Below are positions 33,950 to 42,640 of a DNA stretch of 64,000 bases, one piece after another. The notes below the pieces were generated by a model. It had not been told where the DNA came from. It did not search any database and saw only the letters and a program-made list of their open reading frames with translations. Origin of the DNA: Acidaminobacter sp964416305 (GTDB taxonomy: Bacteria; Bacillota; Clostridia; Peptostreptococcales; Acidaminobacteraceae); contig CAYQDM010000011.1 in the NCBI GenBank assembly GCA_964416305.1, positions 49,683 through 113,682 of the forward strand. The letters run 5' to 3'. Positions within the stretch are counted from its first letter, which is position 1. Every line of letters starts with the position of its first letter. Made by a program: the position numbers and the translations under genes.

Positions 33950-35920
33950 ATGACCTTTCAAGTCGTATCAGAATTCAAGCCTACCGGGGATCAGCCAGCG
34001 GCAATAGAGAAGCTGGTGAGTGGCTACACATCAGGAATGAAGGAGCAGGTTTTGCTTGGGGTAACCGGCTCAGGCAAGACTTTTACCGTGGCCAATCTGA
34101 TCGAGAAAATTCAGAAACCGACACTGGTTCTGGCCCACAATAAGACACTGGCAGCTCAGCTGTGCAGTGAGTTTCGGGAGTTTTTCCCGAACAACGCTGT
34201 CGAGTATTTTGTCAGTTACTATGATTACTACCAGCCGGAAGCGTATGTCGTGCACAGCGATACTTTTATAGAAAAGGATTCGTCTATCAATGATGAAATC
34301 GACAAGTTGCGGCACTCGGCCACGGCGGCGCTGTTTGAACGTGAGGACGTGATTATCGTCGCATCGGTGTCCTGTATCTACGGCTTGGGTGACCCTATCG
34401 ACTACAACAGCATGGTGCTGTCGCTTCGTCCCGGGATGGTCAAAACCCGTGAAGAAATTTTATCCAAGTTGGTTGAAATTCAATATGCCAGAAACGACAT
34501 TGCCTTTACCCGCGGCACCTTCAGGGTGAGGGGCGACGTCGTCGAAATCTTTCCCGCCGCCTCGGAAGAAAGCGCGATCCGGGTGGAGCTGTTTGGAGAC
34601 GAAATTGAGAGGATCGCCGAGGTCAATGTCCTGACCGGTGAAATCTTGGGATACAGAAAACACATTTCCATATTTCCAAGATCCCACTACGTAACAAGCA
34701 AAGAAAAAATAGAAGCAGCGATCAGCGTCATTGAGCAGGAATTGGAAGACCGGCTCAAATTCGATAAGGATGAAGGCAAATTTCTTGAAGCTCAGCGAAT
34801 TGAGCAGCGGACCCGTTACGACATTGAGATGCTGCGAGAGATGGGCTTTTGCCAAGGTATTGAGAACTATTCGAGAATTCTGTCCGGAAGACCTCCCGGG
34901 AGCCGTCCATTTACACTGATTGACTACTTCCCGGATGATTTTCTGATGGTGATAGATGAATCCCATGTCACCTTGCCCCAGGTTCGCGGCATGTACGGCG
35001 GGGATCAGTCGAGAAAGCATACATTGGTGGATTACGGTTTTCGTCTTCCGTCAGCCCTGGACAATCGACCACTCAGCTTCGACGAGTTTGAGAAGGTGCT
35101 GGACAAGATCCTGTATGTCAGCGCGACACCATCGGCATACGAACTGAACAGGAGCGGACAGGTGGTCCAGCAGATCATCCGTCCAACTGGGCTTCTGGAT
35201 CCCCATATCGAAGTGCGGCCGGTCAAGGGTCAGATCGACGATTTGTATTCTGAGATTTTGGTGCGCGTCGCCCGCAAGGAGAGGGTCCTGGTGACGACGC
35301 TGACGAAAAAAATGGCAGAGGACCTGACGGATTACTTTAAGAAGATGGATATCAAAGTCAGATATATGCACTCTGAGGTCGAGACGCTGGATCGAAATAA
35401 GATCATTCGCGGGCTCAGGGTGGGAGAATTTGACGTGCTGATCGGGATCAACCTTCTCAGAGAAGGCCTAGATCTGCCGGAAGTCTCCTTAATTGCCATA
35501 CTGGATGCGGATAAGGAAGGGTTCCTGCGGTCTGAAACGTCGCTGATCCAAACCATCGGCAGAGCAGCGAGAAATATTGACGGACGGGTGATCATGTATG
35601 CGGATGTCTTTACGGCGTCCATGCAGAAGGCCATTGACGAAACCAACCGCAGGAGAGAGATTCAGCATGCCTACAACCTGGAGCACGGGATCACGCCTAA
35701 GGGTATCGTGAAATCCATTCGGTCGATCATTGAAGCGACTGAGGTGGCCGAGGAGGGACTGGATCCGGAGATTGCGGCATTGGTGCTGGATTCCGCGGAT
35801 CTAGAGCGGATGATCGAGGATCTCGAGAACGAGATGTATGTGGCTTCGGCCAATTTGGAATTTGAGAAGGCGGCTGTGCTGCGGGACCGAATTCTTGCGC
35901 TTAAGAAAAAATTGAGGTGA
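33950..35920 (+). CDS. uvrB: UvrABC system protein B
   Basis: The 656-aa excinuclease subunit is a DNA helicase-like ATPase that verifies damage. Walker A is GVTGSGKTFT near residue 37, the beta-hairpin region YYDYYQPEAYV near 94, helicase motifs DESHVTLPQ near 338 and QTIGRAARN near 535. The C-terminal UVR domain (LEFEKAAVLRDRI) binds UvrC. ATG 33950 follows AGAGGTGATC; the frame opens earlier without an RBS. Six bases separate it from uvrA. Confidence 0.97.
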   Translation: MTFQVVSEFKPTGDQPAAIEKLVSGYTSGMKEQVLLGVTGSGKTFTVANLIEKIQKPTLVLAHNKTLAAQLCSEFREFFPNNAVEYFVSYYDYYQPEAYVVHSDTFIEKDSSINDEIDKLRHSATAALFEREDVIIVASVSCIYGLGDPIDYNSMVLSLRPGMVKTREEILSKLVEIQYARNDIAFTRGTFRVRGDVVEIFPAASEESAIRVELFGDEIERIAEVNVLTGEILGYRKHISIFPRSHYVTSKEKIEAAISVIEQELEDRLKFDKDEGKFLEAQRIEQRTRYDIEMLREMGFCQGIENYSRILSGRPPGSRPFTLIDYFPDDFLMVIDESHVTLPQVRGMYGGDQSRKHTLVDYGFRLPSALDNRPLSFDEFEKVLDKILYVSATPSAYELNRSGQVVQQIIRPTGLLDPHIEVRPVKGQIDDLYSEILVRVARKERVLVTTLTKKMAEDLTDYFKKMDIKVRYMHSEVETLDRNKIIRGLRVGEFDVLIGINLLREGLDLPEVSLIAILDADKEGFLRSETSLIQTIGRAARNIDGRVIMYADVFTASMQKAIDETNRRREIQHAYNLEHGITPKGIVKSIRSIIEATEVAEEGLDPEIAALVLDSADLERMIEDLENEMYVASANLEFEKAAVLRDRILALKKKLR

Positions 35921-35926
35921 CACAAG

Positions 35927-38900
35927 GTGAGCAAGAATCAACTGGAAATCAGGGGTGCCAAGGAGCACAACCTGAAAAATATCGATATTGACATTCCCCG
36001 GGACGAACTGGTCGTCATAACCGGGCTGAGCGGTTCAGGGAAGTCCTCTTTGGCCTTTGACACCATTTATGCGGAGGGCCAGCGGCGCTATGTGGAGAGC
36101 TTGTCTGCGTATGCCCGACAGTTTCTCGGCCAAATGGAAAAACCCAATGTGGAGTCCATCAGCGGCTTGTCGCCGGCGATTTCGATAGATCAAAAGACCA
36201 CGAGCCGAAATCCCAGGTCTACGGTGGGCACTGTGACGGAAATCTATGATTACCTGAGACTGCTGTACGCCAGAGCCGGAACACCCCACTGCCCGGTATG
36301 CGGTATCGAAATCTCACAGCAGACGGTAGACCAGATTGTCGACCGCGTCATGGGACTGCCCGAAGGGACCAAAGTTCAGGTGCTGGCGCCTGTCGTTCGC
36401 GGGAAGAAGGGCGAGCACAAAAAAGAGCTCGAGTCTGTCCGCAAAGAAGGCTTTGTCCGGCTGAGAATTGACGGCGAGATCAGGGAGGCTTCTGAGGAAA
36501 TCGTATTGAACAAGACTCAGAAACACCTGATAGAAGTGGTCATTGACCGGCTGATAGTGCGGGAGGGCATACAGCAAAGGCTGTCAGACTCCGTCGAAAC
36601 AGCGCTCAAGCTGACGGGAGACCTGGTGGTGGTCAATATCCTGGAGGGCGAGGATCTCGTCTTCAACACCCAGTTTGCCTGCCCGGAGCACGGACTCGGC
36701 ATTACGGAAATGGAACCCCGCATATTCTCCTTCAATGCACCCTACGGCGCCTGCGAAAACTGCAAGGGCATTGGGTATCTTCAAAAAATTGACCCGGATC
36801 TGATCATCCCAAACCGTCACCTGTCCATTAAGGACGGCGCGGTGGCACCTGTGGCGAACAGCGGACAGGAGACCTTTTTCCCGCAGATGATCAAGGCGAT
36901 CCTGGATCATTTTGGAGATTCTGATGAAACGCCCATTGACCAGCTGAAACCGGAGACCTTGAATACTATCCTGTACGGCTCGGGGACTCAGGAATTTGAG
37001 ATCTTTTTTGACAGCCGCTTTGGGGGCTACAAGAAATACAAAGCGAGCTTTGAAGGGATTATTCCAAATATTCAGCGCCGCTACAACGAAAGCCAGTCCG
37101 ACAATATGCGGGAGTGGTTCAGCGAATTTATGAGCCTTGAGCCCTGTGAAAAATGCCATGGCGCACGGCTTAAGGACGAAGTTCTGGCCGTTCACTTTGG
37201 CGGCATCAACATTCATCAAATGACGGAAATGGCAGTACGCGATTTGGTCGACTTCTTTGGCAGCATAAAGCTGAACATCATGAAAACCGCCATTTCTGAA
37301 CCGATTGTCAGGGAAATCTCCGGCCGGCTCAACTTCCTCAAGGACGTTGGCCTCGATTATCTGACCTTGTCCCGGACGGCTGGGACATTGTCCGGCGGCG
37401 AGTCCCAGCGAATTCGTCTTGCGACACAGATTGGATCGGGATTGGTAGGGGTGCTTTATATCCTGGATGAACCATCGATTGGTCTTCATCAGAAGGACAA
37501 CAATAAACTTCTGAAAACCCTGAGAAACCTCACGGAACTCGGCAACACACTGTTGGTGGTCGAGCATGACGAAGAGACCATTATGGCGGCGGATCATGTC
37601 ATCGACATGGGACCCGGCGCGGGTGTACACGGCGGTGAAGTTATCTTTTCGGGCAAGGTGCCTGAGCTGATGGTGAGTGAAACTTCCCTCACCGGCCTGT
37701 ATCTCTCAGGCCGTAGGAAGATAGAACTGCCGAAAGCGCGAAGAAATCCAAACGGACAGTGGATCCGGATTCTCGGAGCGGCTGAAAATAATCTCAGAAA
37801 CATTGATGTCGAGATCCCAAGAGGGGTCATGACCTGTATCACGGGGGTTTCCGGTTCCGGGAAGAGCACGCTGATCAACGAAATTCTTTACAAAAGCGCT
37901 GCGGTACGCATCAACGGTACCCGGGTCAAGCCCGGCCGTCATCTTGGGATTGAGGGCCTCGAAGAAATTGACAAAATTATTGATATCGACCAGTCGCCAA
38001 TTGGACGCACGCCTCGGTCAAATCCGGCGACTTACACCGGCGTCTTTGATCCGATCCGGGATCTCTTTGCACGTGTTCCTGAAGCTAAAATCAGAGGCTA
38101 TCAGAAGGGCCGCTTCAGCTTCAATGTCAAGGGGGGCCGCTGCGAAGCCTGCCGCGGGGACGGCATCCTTAAAATTGAAATGCACTTCCTGCCGGACGTA
38201 TACGTTCAGTGTGATGTCTGCAAGGGCAAGCGATACAACCGTGAAACCCTGGAGGTCAAATACAAGGGCAAGAGCATTGCGGACATTCTGGACATGAACG
38301 TCGAGGAAGCGCTCAACTTTTTTGACAGCATACCAAAGATCAAGCGCAAGATTAAAGCACTGCACGAGGTCGGGCTGGACTATATCAAACTGGGTCAGCC
38401 GTCTACAGAACTCTCCGGGGGCGAAGCCCAAAGGGTCAAACTCGCCACGGAGCTTAGCAAGGTCAGCACGGGCAGAACCCTGTATATTCTCGACGAGCCG
38501 ACTACGGGCCTTCATATCGCCGACGTCCACCATCTGATTAAAGTGTTGGACCGTCTGGTTCAGGGCGGCAACACGGTGGTCATCATCGAACACAATATTG
38601 ACGTGATCAAATCAGCGGATTACCTGATCGACCTTGGTCCGGACGGTGGGGACAAAGGCGGCGGTGTCGTGGCGGTCGGAACACCTGAACAGGTGGCGCG
38701 CTGTGAGGCCTCCTATACCGGACAGTATTTGCGGCCAATATTGGAACAAGAGCACCTTTGGAACGCGACGCCGCCTGAGGTGACAGTGCCGAAGGCTGAA
38801 GAGAAAAAAGTCACAGAGAAAAAAGTGAAAGAAGCAGCAGACGAGAAGAAAGTAAAAAAAGTTAAAAAAGCGAAAGAAGTGAAAAAGGCGGAAGAAGCTG

Positions 38901-39007
38901 AGGAAGAAGAAGCTGTGGAAAAAGAATCGGTGGAAAGAGAAGCTGTGGAAGAAGTGGCGACAGTGACAGAGAAACCTAAGAGAAAAGCGAGGAAGAAGAC
39001 CTCATGA
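35927..39007 (+). CDS. uvrA: UvrABC system protein A with Lys/Glu-rich C-terminal tail
   Basis: This damage-sensing ATPase has two ABC modules: GLSGSGKSSLAFD near residue 31 with LSGGESQR near 490, and GVSGSGKSTL near 642 with LSGGEAQR near 828. Zinc-binding CxxC pairs are visible (CENCKGIG, CEACRGDG, CDVCKGKR). The canonical end (YLRPILEQ) falls near residue 940. About 85 further residues of Lys/Glu/Val repeats then bring the length to 1026, against roughly 940 usually. GTG start, preceded by an AGGTG. Confidence 0.97.
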   Translation: MSKNQLEIRGAKEHNLKNIDIDIPRDELVVITGLSGSGKSSLAFDTIYAEGQRRYVESLSAYARQFLGQMEKPNVESISGLSPAISIDQKTTSRNPRSTVGTVTEIYDYLRLLYARAGTPHCPVCGIEISQQTVDQIVDRVMGLPEGTKVQVLAPVVRGKKGEHKKELESVRKEGFVRLRIDGEIREASEEIVLNKTQKHLIEVVIDRLIVREGIQQRLSDSVETALKLTGDLVVVNILEGEDLVFNTQFACPEHGLGITEMEPRIFSFNAPYGACENCKGIGYLQKIDPDLIIPNRHLSIKDGAVAPVANSGQETFFPQMIKAILDHFGDSDETPIDQLKPETLNTILYGSGTQEFEIFFDSRFGGYKKYKASFEGIIPNIQRRYNESQSDNMREWFSEFMSLEPCEKCHGARLKDEVLAVHFGGINIHQMTEMAVRDLVDFFGSIKLNIMKTAISEPIVREISGRLNFLKDVGLDYLTLSRTAGTLSGGESQRIRLATQIGSGLVGVLYILDEPSIGLHQKDNNKLLKTLRNLTELGNTLLVVEHDEETIMAADHVIDMGPGAGVHGGEVIFSGKVPELMVSETSLTGLYLSGRRKIELPKARRNPNGQWIRILGAAENNLRNIDVEIPRGVMTCITGVSGSGKSTLINEILYKSAAVRINGTRVKPGRHLGIEGLEEIDKIIDIDQSPIGRTPRSNPATYTGVFDPIRDLFARVPEAKIRGYQKGRFSFNVKGGRCEACRGDGILKIEMHFLPDVYVQCDVCKGKRYNRETLEVKYKGKSIADILDMNVEEALNFFDSIPKIKRKIKALHEVGLDYIKLGQPSTELSGGEAQRVKLATELSKVSTGRTLYILDEPTTGLHIADVHHLIKVLDRLVQGGNTVVIIEHNIDVIKSADYLIDLGPDGGDKGGGVVAVGTPEQVARCEASYTGQYLRPILEQEHLWNATPPEVTVPKAEEKKVTEKKVKEAADEKKVKKVKKAKEVKKAEEAEEEEAVEKESVEREAVEEVATVTEKPKRKARKKTS

Positions 39008-39663
39008 GACGACTGAGCCGTAGTTTTTTGGCAACCTTCAGCGTTGTCGCCGCATTATTCTTCGTGCTGGGATCCTTTATTCTGGTACCTGAACCTTTCG
39101 AAAACGATCGACTCGTCGCCTGGCACTTTGCCTTGTTTGGTTTTTTGGTCTTTCAGCCGCTGGTTTATATAACGATCAGTGAAGCGCTCGGCAGACAGGC
39201 AGCGGATCTTTATAAATTAAGATTTTCGCTGAAAACTGCAGAAACGCCGCTTTATGATCGAATTCTCAACGTCTCAGTCATAGCCTTGACAGGCTTGGTC
39301 CCGATCTTTCAACTTGATCAGATCGAGGTTCGAATCATAATTGCCAGCGTTGTTATGTGGATCGTGGTGACAGAAGGGTTGCTTCTGATCAGCAGCCGCT
39401 TCTCCAGGGCTGATTTTCAGCATGACATCATCCTGGTGCGCGGCCTGAATTTTCGAAAGCACTATGGCATGTCGAGCAAGGCCATGACGACGAGCGGGAT
39501 CTACCAATATGAAGAGTTTGAATCCTTTACTCTGGTCGGTGAACGACTCACTATGAGACTGTCGGGGACGGGCGGCCGTTTAAGCCTGAGACTCCCGGAA
39601 AATCTGGCAGAGCCCGTGTGCGCTTATTTGCAGCAGGCGAAGCTGATCAAACGGGTGGGTTAA
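39004..39663 (+). CDS. Hypothetical membrane protein
   Basis: This 219-aa protein has four hydrophobic segments (about residues 10-28, 40-60, 88-106 and 110-130). A C-terminal cytoplasmic-looking domain of about 85 residues follows, with a repeated beta-like pattern (YEEFESFTLVGERLTMRLSG). I do not recognise the family; the tail resembles DUF5673-like or PH-like ends of membrane proteins only loosely. The ATG overlaps the uvrA stop (ATGA), so it is translated with uvrA. Confidence 0.8.
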   Translation: MRRLSRSFLATFSVVAALFFVLGSFILVPEPFENDRLVAWHFALFGFLVFQPLVYITISEALGRQAADLYKLRFSLKTAETPLYDRILNVSVIALTGLVPIFQLDQIEVRIIIASVVMWIVVTEGLLLISSRFSRADFQHDIILVRGLNFRKHYGMSSKAMTTSGIYQYEEFESFTLVGERLTMRLSGTGGRLSLRLPENLAEPVCAYLQQAKLIKRVG

Positions 39664-39673
39664 CAACACAAAA

Positions 39674-39720
39674 CAAAGGACAATCCGGAAGTCGCGGCGC
39701 GATTTTCGGATTGTCCTTTG
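39674..39720. terminator. Bidirectional terminator
   Basis: 14-bp perfect arms CAAAGGACAATCCG and CGGATTGTCCTTTG between convergent genes. The T tract is weak on the plus strand. Confidence 0.75.
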
Positions 39721-39729
39721 CATTTTGAC

Positions 39730-40212
39730 TTAGTATTCCATCATGTGATTAAATTCCGCAGATTCAACCCATTCTTCAGGACGTCTGACGTATTCGGCGA
39801 GATTTTCGACTATCATGAGATGACGATTCTCTTCTTCCTGCAGCTCGATCAGAATTTTTTTCTCATGGTCGGAATTTGTGCGCTCATAGGCGTCCTTATA
39901 AAATTCGATAGAGCTGCGTTCCATGTCGGCGGCTTTCAAGTAAGCTTCGAAGGCGTGATCCGGCATCGATAAAGCCTCTTTGGTTTCGAGAGCTTTGGCG
40001 AAGACGCTTTTGAGGGTGTCCAGACTGGTCCCTTCCATGAAGCGGACGCTGCCGGATATGATATTGCTGACGATTTCATAGTGCTTGCGTTCATCTGCTG
40101 CCATCAATTCAAAGACAGCCTTGATCCCTGGGTGGACAGCGTTTTTGGCGAGCTCGAGATAATACTGTTCACCGTCCATTTCCATTTTGACGGCAAGATC
40201 GTAAAGACTCAT
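39730..40212 (-). CDS. Ferritin-like diiron protein (rubrerythrin-type domain)
   Basis: This 160-aa four-helix protein carries two ExxH iron-binding motifs (ADERKHYE near residue 39; EEENRHLM near 127), plus Glu in EMDGEQYY and DMERSSIEFY. It is a rubrerythrin-like ferritin domain without the C-terminal rubredoxin module. Such proteins in anaerobes often detoxify peroxide or handle iron. The start has AGGAGG upstream on the minus strand. Confidence 0.88.
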   Translation of the reverse strand: MSLYDLAVKMEMDGEQYYLELAKNAVHPGIKAVFELMAADERKHYEIVSNIISGSVRFMEGTSLDTLKSVFAKALETKEALSMPDHAFEAYLKAADMERSSIEFYKDAYERTNSDHEKKILIELQEEENRHLMIVENLAEYVRRPEEWVESAEFNHMMEY

Positions 40213-40327
40213 GAAAACACCTCCTATTGTAATGTTAACCTATTACCCAACGTACGGCGATTTTCACCAATCAAAACAGAAAATATGGTAGAATTGTTTA
40301 TGAAATTGTGAAGTTTGGGGTTGTGGA

Positions 40328-40362
40328 ACCATCGGCAGCTTATTTTTGTTTTTGCCGATGGT
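40328..40362. repeat. Inverted repeat before uvrC, GCCGATGGT family
   Basis: ACCATCGGCA and TGCCGATGGT around a 15-nt T-rich loop, followed by CATTTTAAA. Possible weak terminator or leader hairpin for uvrC. The arms match those at 3659 and 30028. Confidence 0.7.
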
Positions 40363-40390
40363 CATTTTAAATACGAAATGGAGCTTGGTT

Positions 40391-42469
40391 ATGACGCGCA
40401 TGGAAACCATCAAGGCGCAAGTGAAGAAGGTGCCTGAGACGCCCGGTGTCTACCTGATGAAGGATAAATGGGGCAACGTGATCTACGTGGGCAAGGCGAA
40501 GCGGCTGAAGCAGAGGGTGTCCTCCTATTTCAGAGCGCTGAATTCCCATGCGCCGAAGGTGCGCAGTATGGTCGCGGTGGTCGAGGAGTTTGAGTACATC
40601 CTGACGGATTCAGAGATGGAGGCGCTGATCCTCGAGCAGACGCTGATCAAGCAGTATAAGCCCAAATTCAACATTCTGCTGAGGGACGACAAGCAGTATC
40701 CCTACATCAAGGTGACGGTGGATGAAGCGTTTCCGCGGCTGATTATGACGCGGCAGCTGTCCCGGGATAAAGCGCGGTATTTTGGGCCTTACACGAGCGC
40801 TGAGGCGGTGCGCAGGACGATCGAGGCGCTGCAGGAAATCTACCCGATTCGGAAGTGCAACCGGAGGCTCGAAAAAATGGACGAGCGGCCGTGTCTGAAT
40901 TTTCATATCAGGAAGTGTTTGGGGCCGTGTCAGGGTACTGTGCATCAGGAGGCGTACCGGACCATGATCGACGAGATTCTGAAGTTTCTCGGTGGAAAGA
41001 CGGACTTTTTAAGGGAGAAGCTGACAGCGGAGATGAAGACTGCCGCGGCGGCGCTGGAGTTTGAGAAGGCGGCGGCGCTGAGGAATCAGGTTATGGCTAT
41101 CGATCAGCTGATGGAGCGCCAGAAGGTGGTCTATGAGTCTGACGTTTCACAGGATGTGATTGGCAGCTTTGCGACGGAAAATAGAATCTGTATCATGATT
41201 TTCACCGTGCGAGGCGGAAAGATGATTGGCAAAGAGGAATATGTCTTTGAAGAGGAATACCTCCAGGATCCGGAAGCACTTCTGGATGATTTTATTCTTC
41301 AGTATTACGCCAATGTCACTGAATTTCCAAAGGAGATTGTCGTGGAGCGGCTGCCTGAGGATTTCGAGCTGCTGGAGGCGTTTCTGGCGAAGAAAGCTGC
41401 ATTCAAAATCAGGCTGACGGCGCCGCAGCGGGGCGATAAGATTAAGTTGTTGGATCTCGTGCGCGAAAATGCCCGGGAGTATCTGGAGAAGTTTGAGGAA
41501 CGGATCCTGCGCGAGCGCGAGAAGTCGGATCAGATCGAAACCGCTCTTCGGGAGATGCTGGGGCTGAAGGGCCGGATCCGTAGGATCGAGGCTTACGATA
41601 TTTCGAATATTTATGGCGTTCTTTCGGTGGGCTCCATGGTGGTCTATGAGGACGGCAAGAAGAAGCCCAGGGATTATAGACGCTTCAAGGTCAAGACCAT
41701 TGAGGGCGCGAATGATTATGGGTCCATGCAGGAAATTTTGTTTCGGCGCTTCAGGCGGGGCCTTGAGGAGCAGGCTGCTTTCAACGCGCTGGTTGAGGCT
41801 CAGGGGTCCGGAGATACGCCTGCGGCGGATGACGACACCTGGGATGTGGCGGAGACCGGCGCTGGTTTGGAAGGAAGCGGGTTGACTGTGGACGCGGATG
41901 CCTATGAAGCGGAAGCGGAAGCAGCGGCAGAGTCTGCTGCCCCATATAACGGCAAGGCCGGACACCGATGGGGCGCTGGCCACAGTGTGAACGCGAAGTT
42001 CTCCCATTTCCCGGATTTGATCTTGATCGATGGCGGCAAAGGCCACGTCTCCGCCGTGCTGGATGTCATGAACGCCCTTGGGCTGGATCTTGAGATTGCC
42101 GGCCTCGTTAAGGATGATTATCACAGGACGGATCAGCTCTATTACCGTGGTCAGTTTTACGCAATCAGGACCCAGCCGGAACTGTATCGTTTCCTGGCTG
42201 GGATCCAGGAGGAAGTGCACCGATTCGCGCTGGAGTATCATAAGACCCTGCGCAGCAAAAATATGACGCAGTCTTTGCTGGACGAGATCGAAGGCGTCGG
42301 CGAAAAAAGGCGGTTGAAGCTGATGCAGTATTTTAAGAGCATTGATAAAATTCGCGAGGCTTCAGTGGAAGAACTGGCAAAGGTTGACGGCATGAACCGG
42401 CGGACTGCGGAAAAAGTGTATGATTATTTTCATGGCACCTCAGAGCCGCAGGAAGCCGAAGAGAATTGA
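40391..42469 (+). CDS. uvrC: UvrABC system protein C with internal insertion
   Basis: The 692-aa nuclease cuts on both sides of a lesion. It has an N-terminal GIY-YIG domain (GVYLMKD, IYVGKAK), the UVR UvrB-binding motif LEFEKAAALRNQV near residue 222, the RNase H-like C nuclease (AYDISNIYG near 403; DLILIDGGKGHV near 538) and C-terminal helix-hairpin-helix. About 70 extra residues (near 460-530), rich in Ala, Glu, Asp and Gly, interrupt the C nuclease domain compared with usual UvrC. The start is ATG 40391; ATG 40400 is an alternative. Confidence 0.95.
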   Translation: MTRMETIKAQVKKVPETPGVYLMKDKWGNVIYVGKAKRLKQRVSSYFRALNSHAPKVRSMVAVVEEFEYILTDSEMEALILEQTLIKQYKPKFNILLRDDKQYPYIKVTVDEAFPRLIMTRQLSRDKARYFGPYTSAEAVRRTIEALQEIYPIRKCNRRLEKMDERPCLNFHIRKCLGPCQGTVHQEAYRTMIDEILKFLGGKTDFLREKLTAEMKTAAAALEFEKAAALRNQVMAIDQLMERQKVVYESDVSQDVIGSFATENRICIMIFTVRGGKMIGKEEYVFEEEYLQDPEALLDDFILQYYANVTEFPKEIVVERLPEDFELLEAFLAKKAAFKIRLTAPQRGDKIKLLDLVRENAREYLEKFEERILREREKSDQIETALREMLGLKGRIRRIEAYDISNIYGVLSVGSMVVYEDGKKKPRDYRRFKVKTIEGANDYGSMQEILFRRFRRGLEEQAAFNALVEAQGSGDTPAADDDTWDVAETGAGLEGSGLTVDADAYEAEAEAAAESAAPYNGKAGHRWGAGHSVNAKFSHFPDLILIDGGKGHVSAVLDVMNALGLDLEIAGLVKDDYHRTDQLYYRGQFYAIRTQPELYRFLAGIQEEVHRFALEYHKTLRSKNMTQSLLDEIEGVGEKRRLKLMQYFKSIDKIREASVEELAKVDGMNRRTAEKVYDYFHGTSEPQEAEEN

Positions 42470-42492
42470 ACCTAAATTGTGTGAAGCTCTGG

Positions 42493-42620
42493 TACCGAAA
42501 TGAACTTGGTGACAGGTACCGAAATGAACTTGGTGACAGGTACCGAAATGAACTTGGTGACAGGTACTGAAATGAACTTGGTGACAGGTACCGAAGTTAA
42601 CTCGGGGCCTGTCACCAACA
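42493..42620. repeat. 24-bp tandem repeat array with inverted end
   Basis: Four 24-bp units TACCGAAATGAACTTGG(TGACAGG) at 42493, 42517, 42541 and 42565 (one base variant), then a partial unit. An inverted CCTGTCACC follows at 42608 and can pair with GGTGACAGG. The array is introduced by AAGCTCTGGTACCGAA. It is intergenic between uvrC and the fusion gene. Confidence 0.92.
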
Positions 42621-42640
42621 CCTGACGGGGAGGCTATAAT

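Noticed and set aside
36584..37630. 348-aa minus-strand frame inside uvrA
   Set aside because: Exact shadow of uvrA with no homology or RBS. The same applies to long antisense frames in tkt, uvrC (41147-42241), the GH18 region (55437-56579) and ftsX (29158-30162).
42493..42620. CRISPR array
   Set aside because: Units are contiguous 24-bp tandem repeats with no unique spacers, and no cas genes are present.
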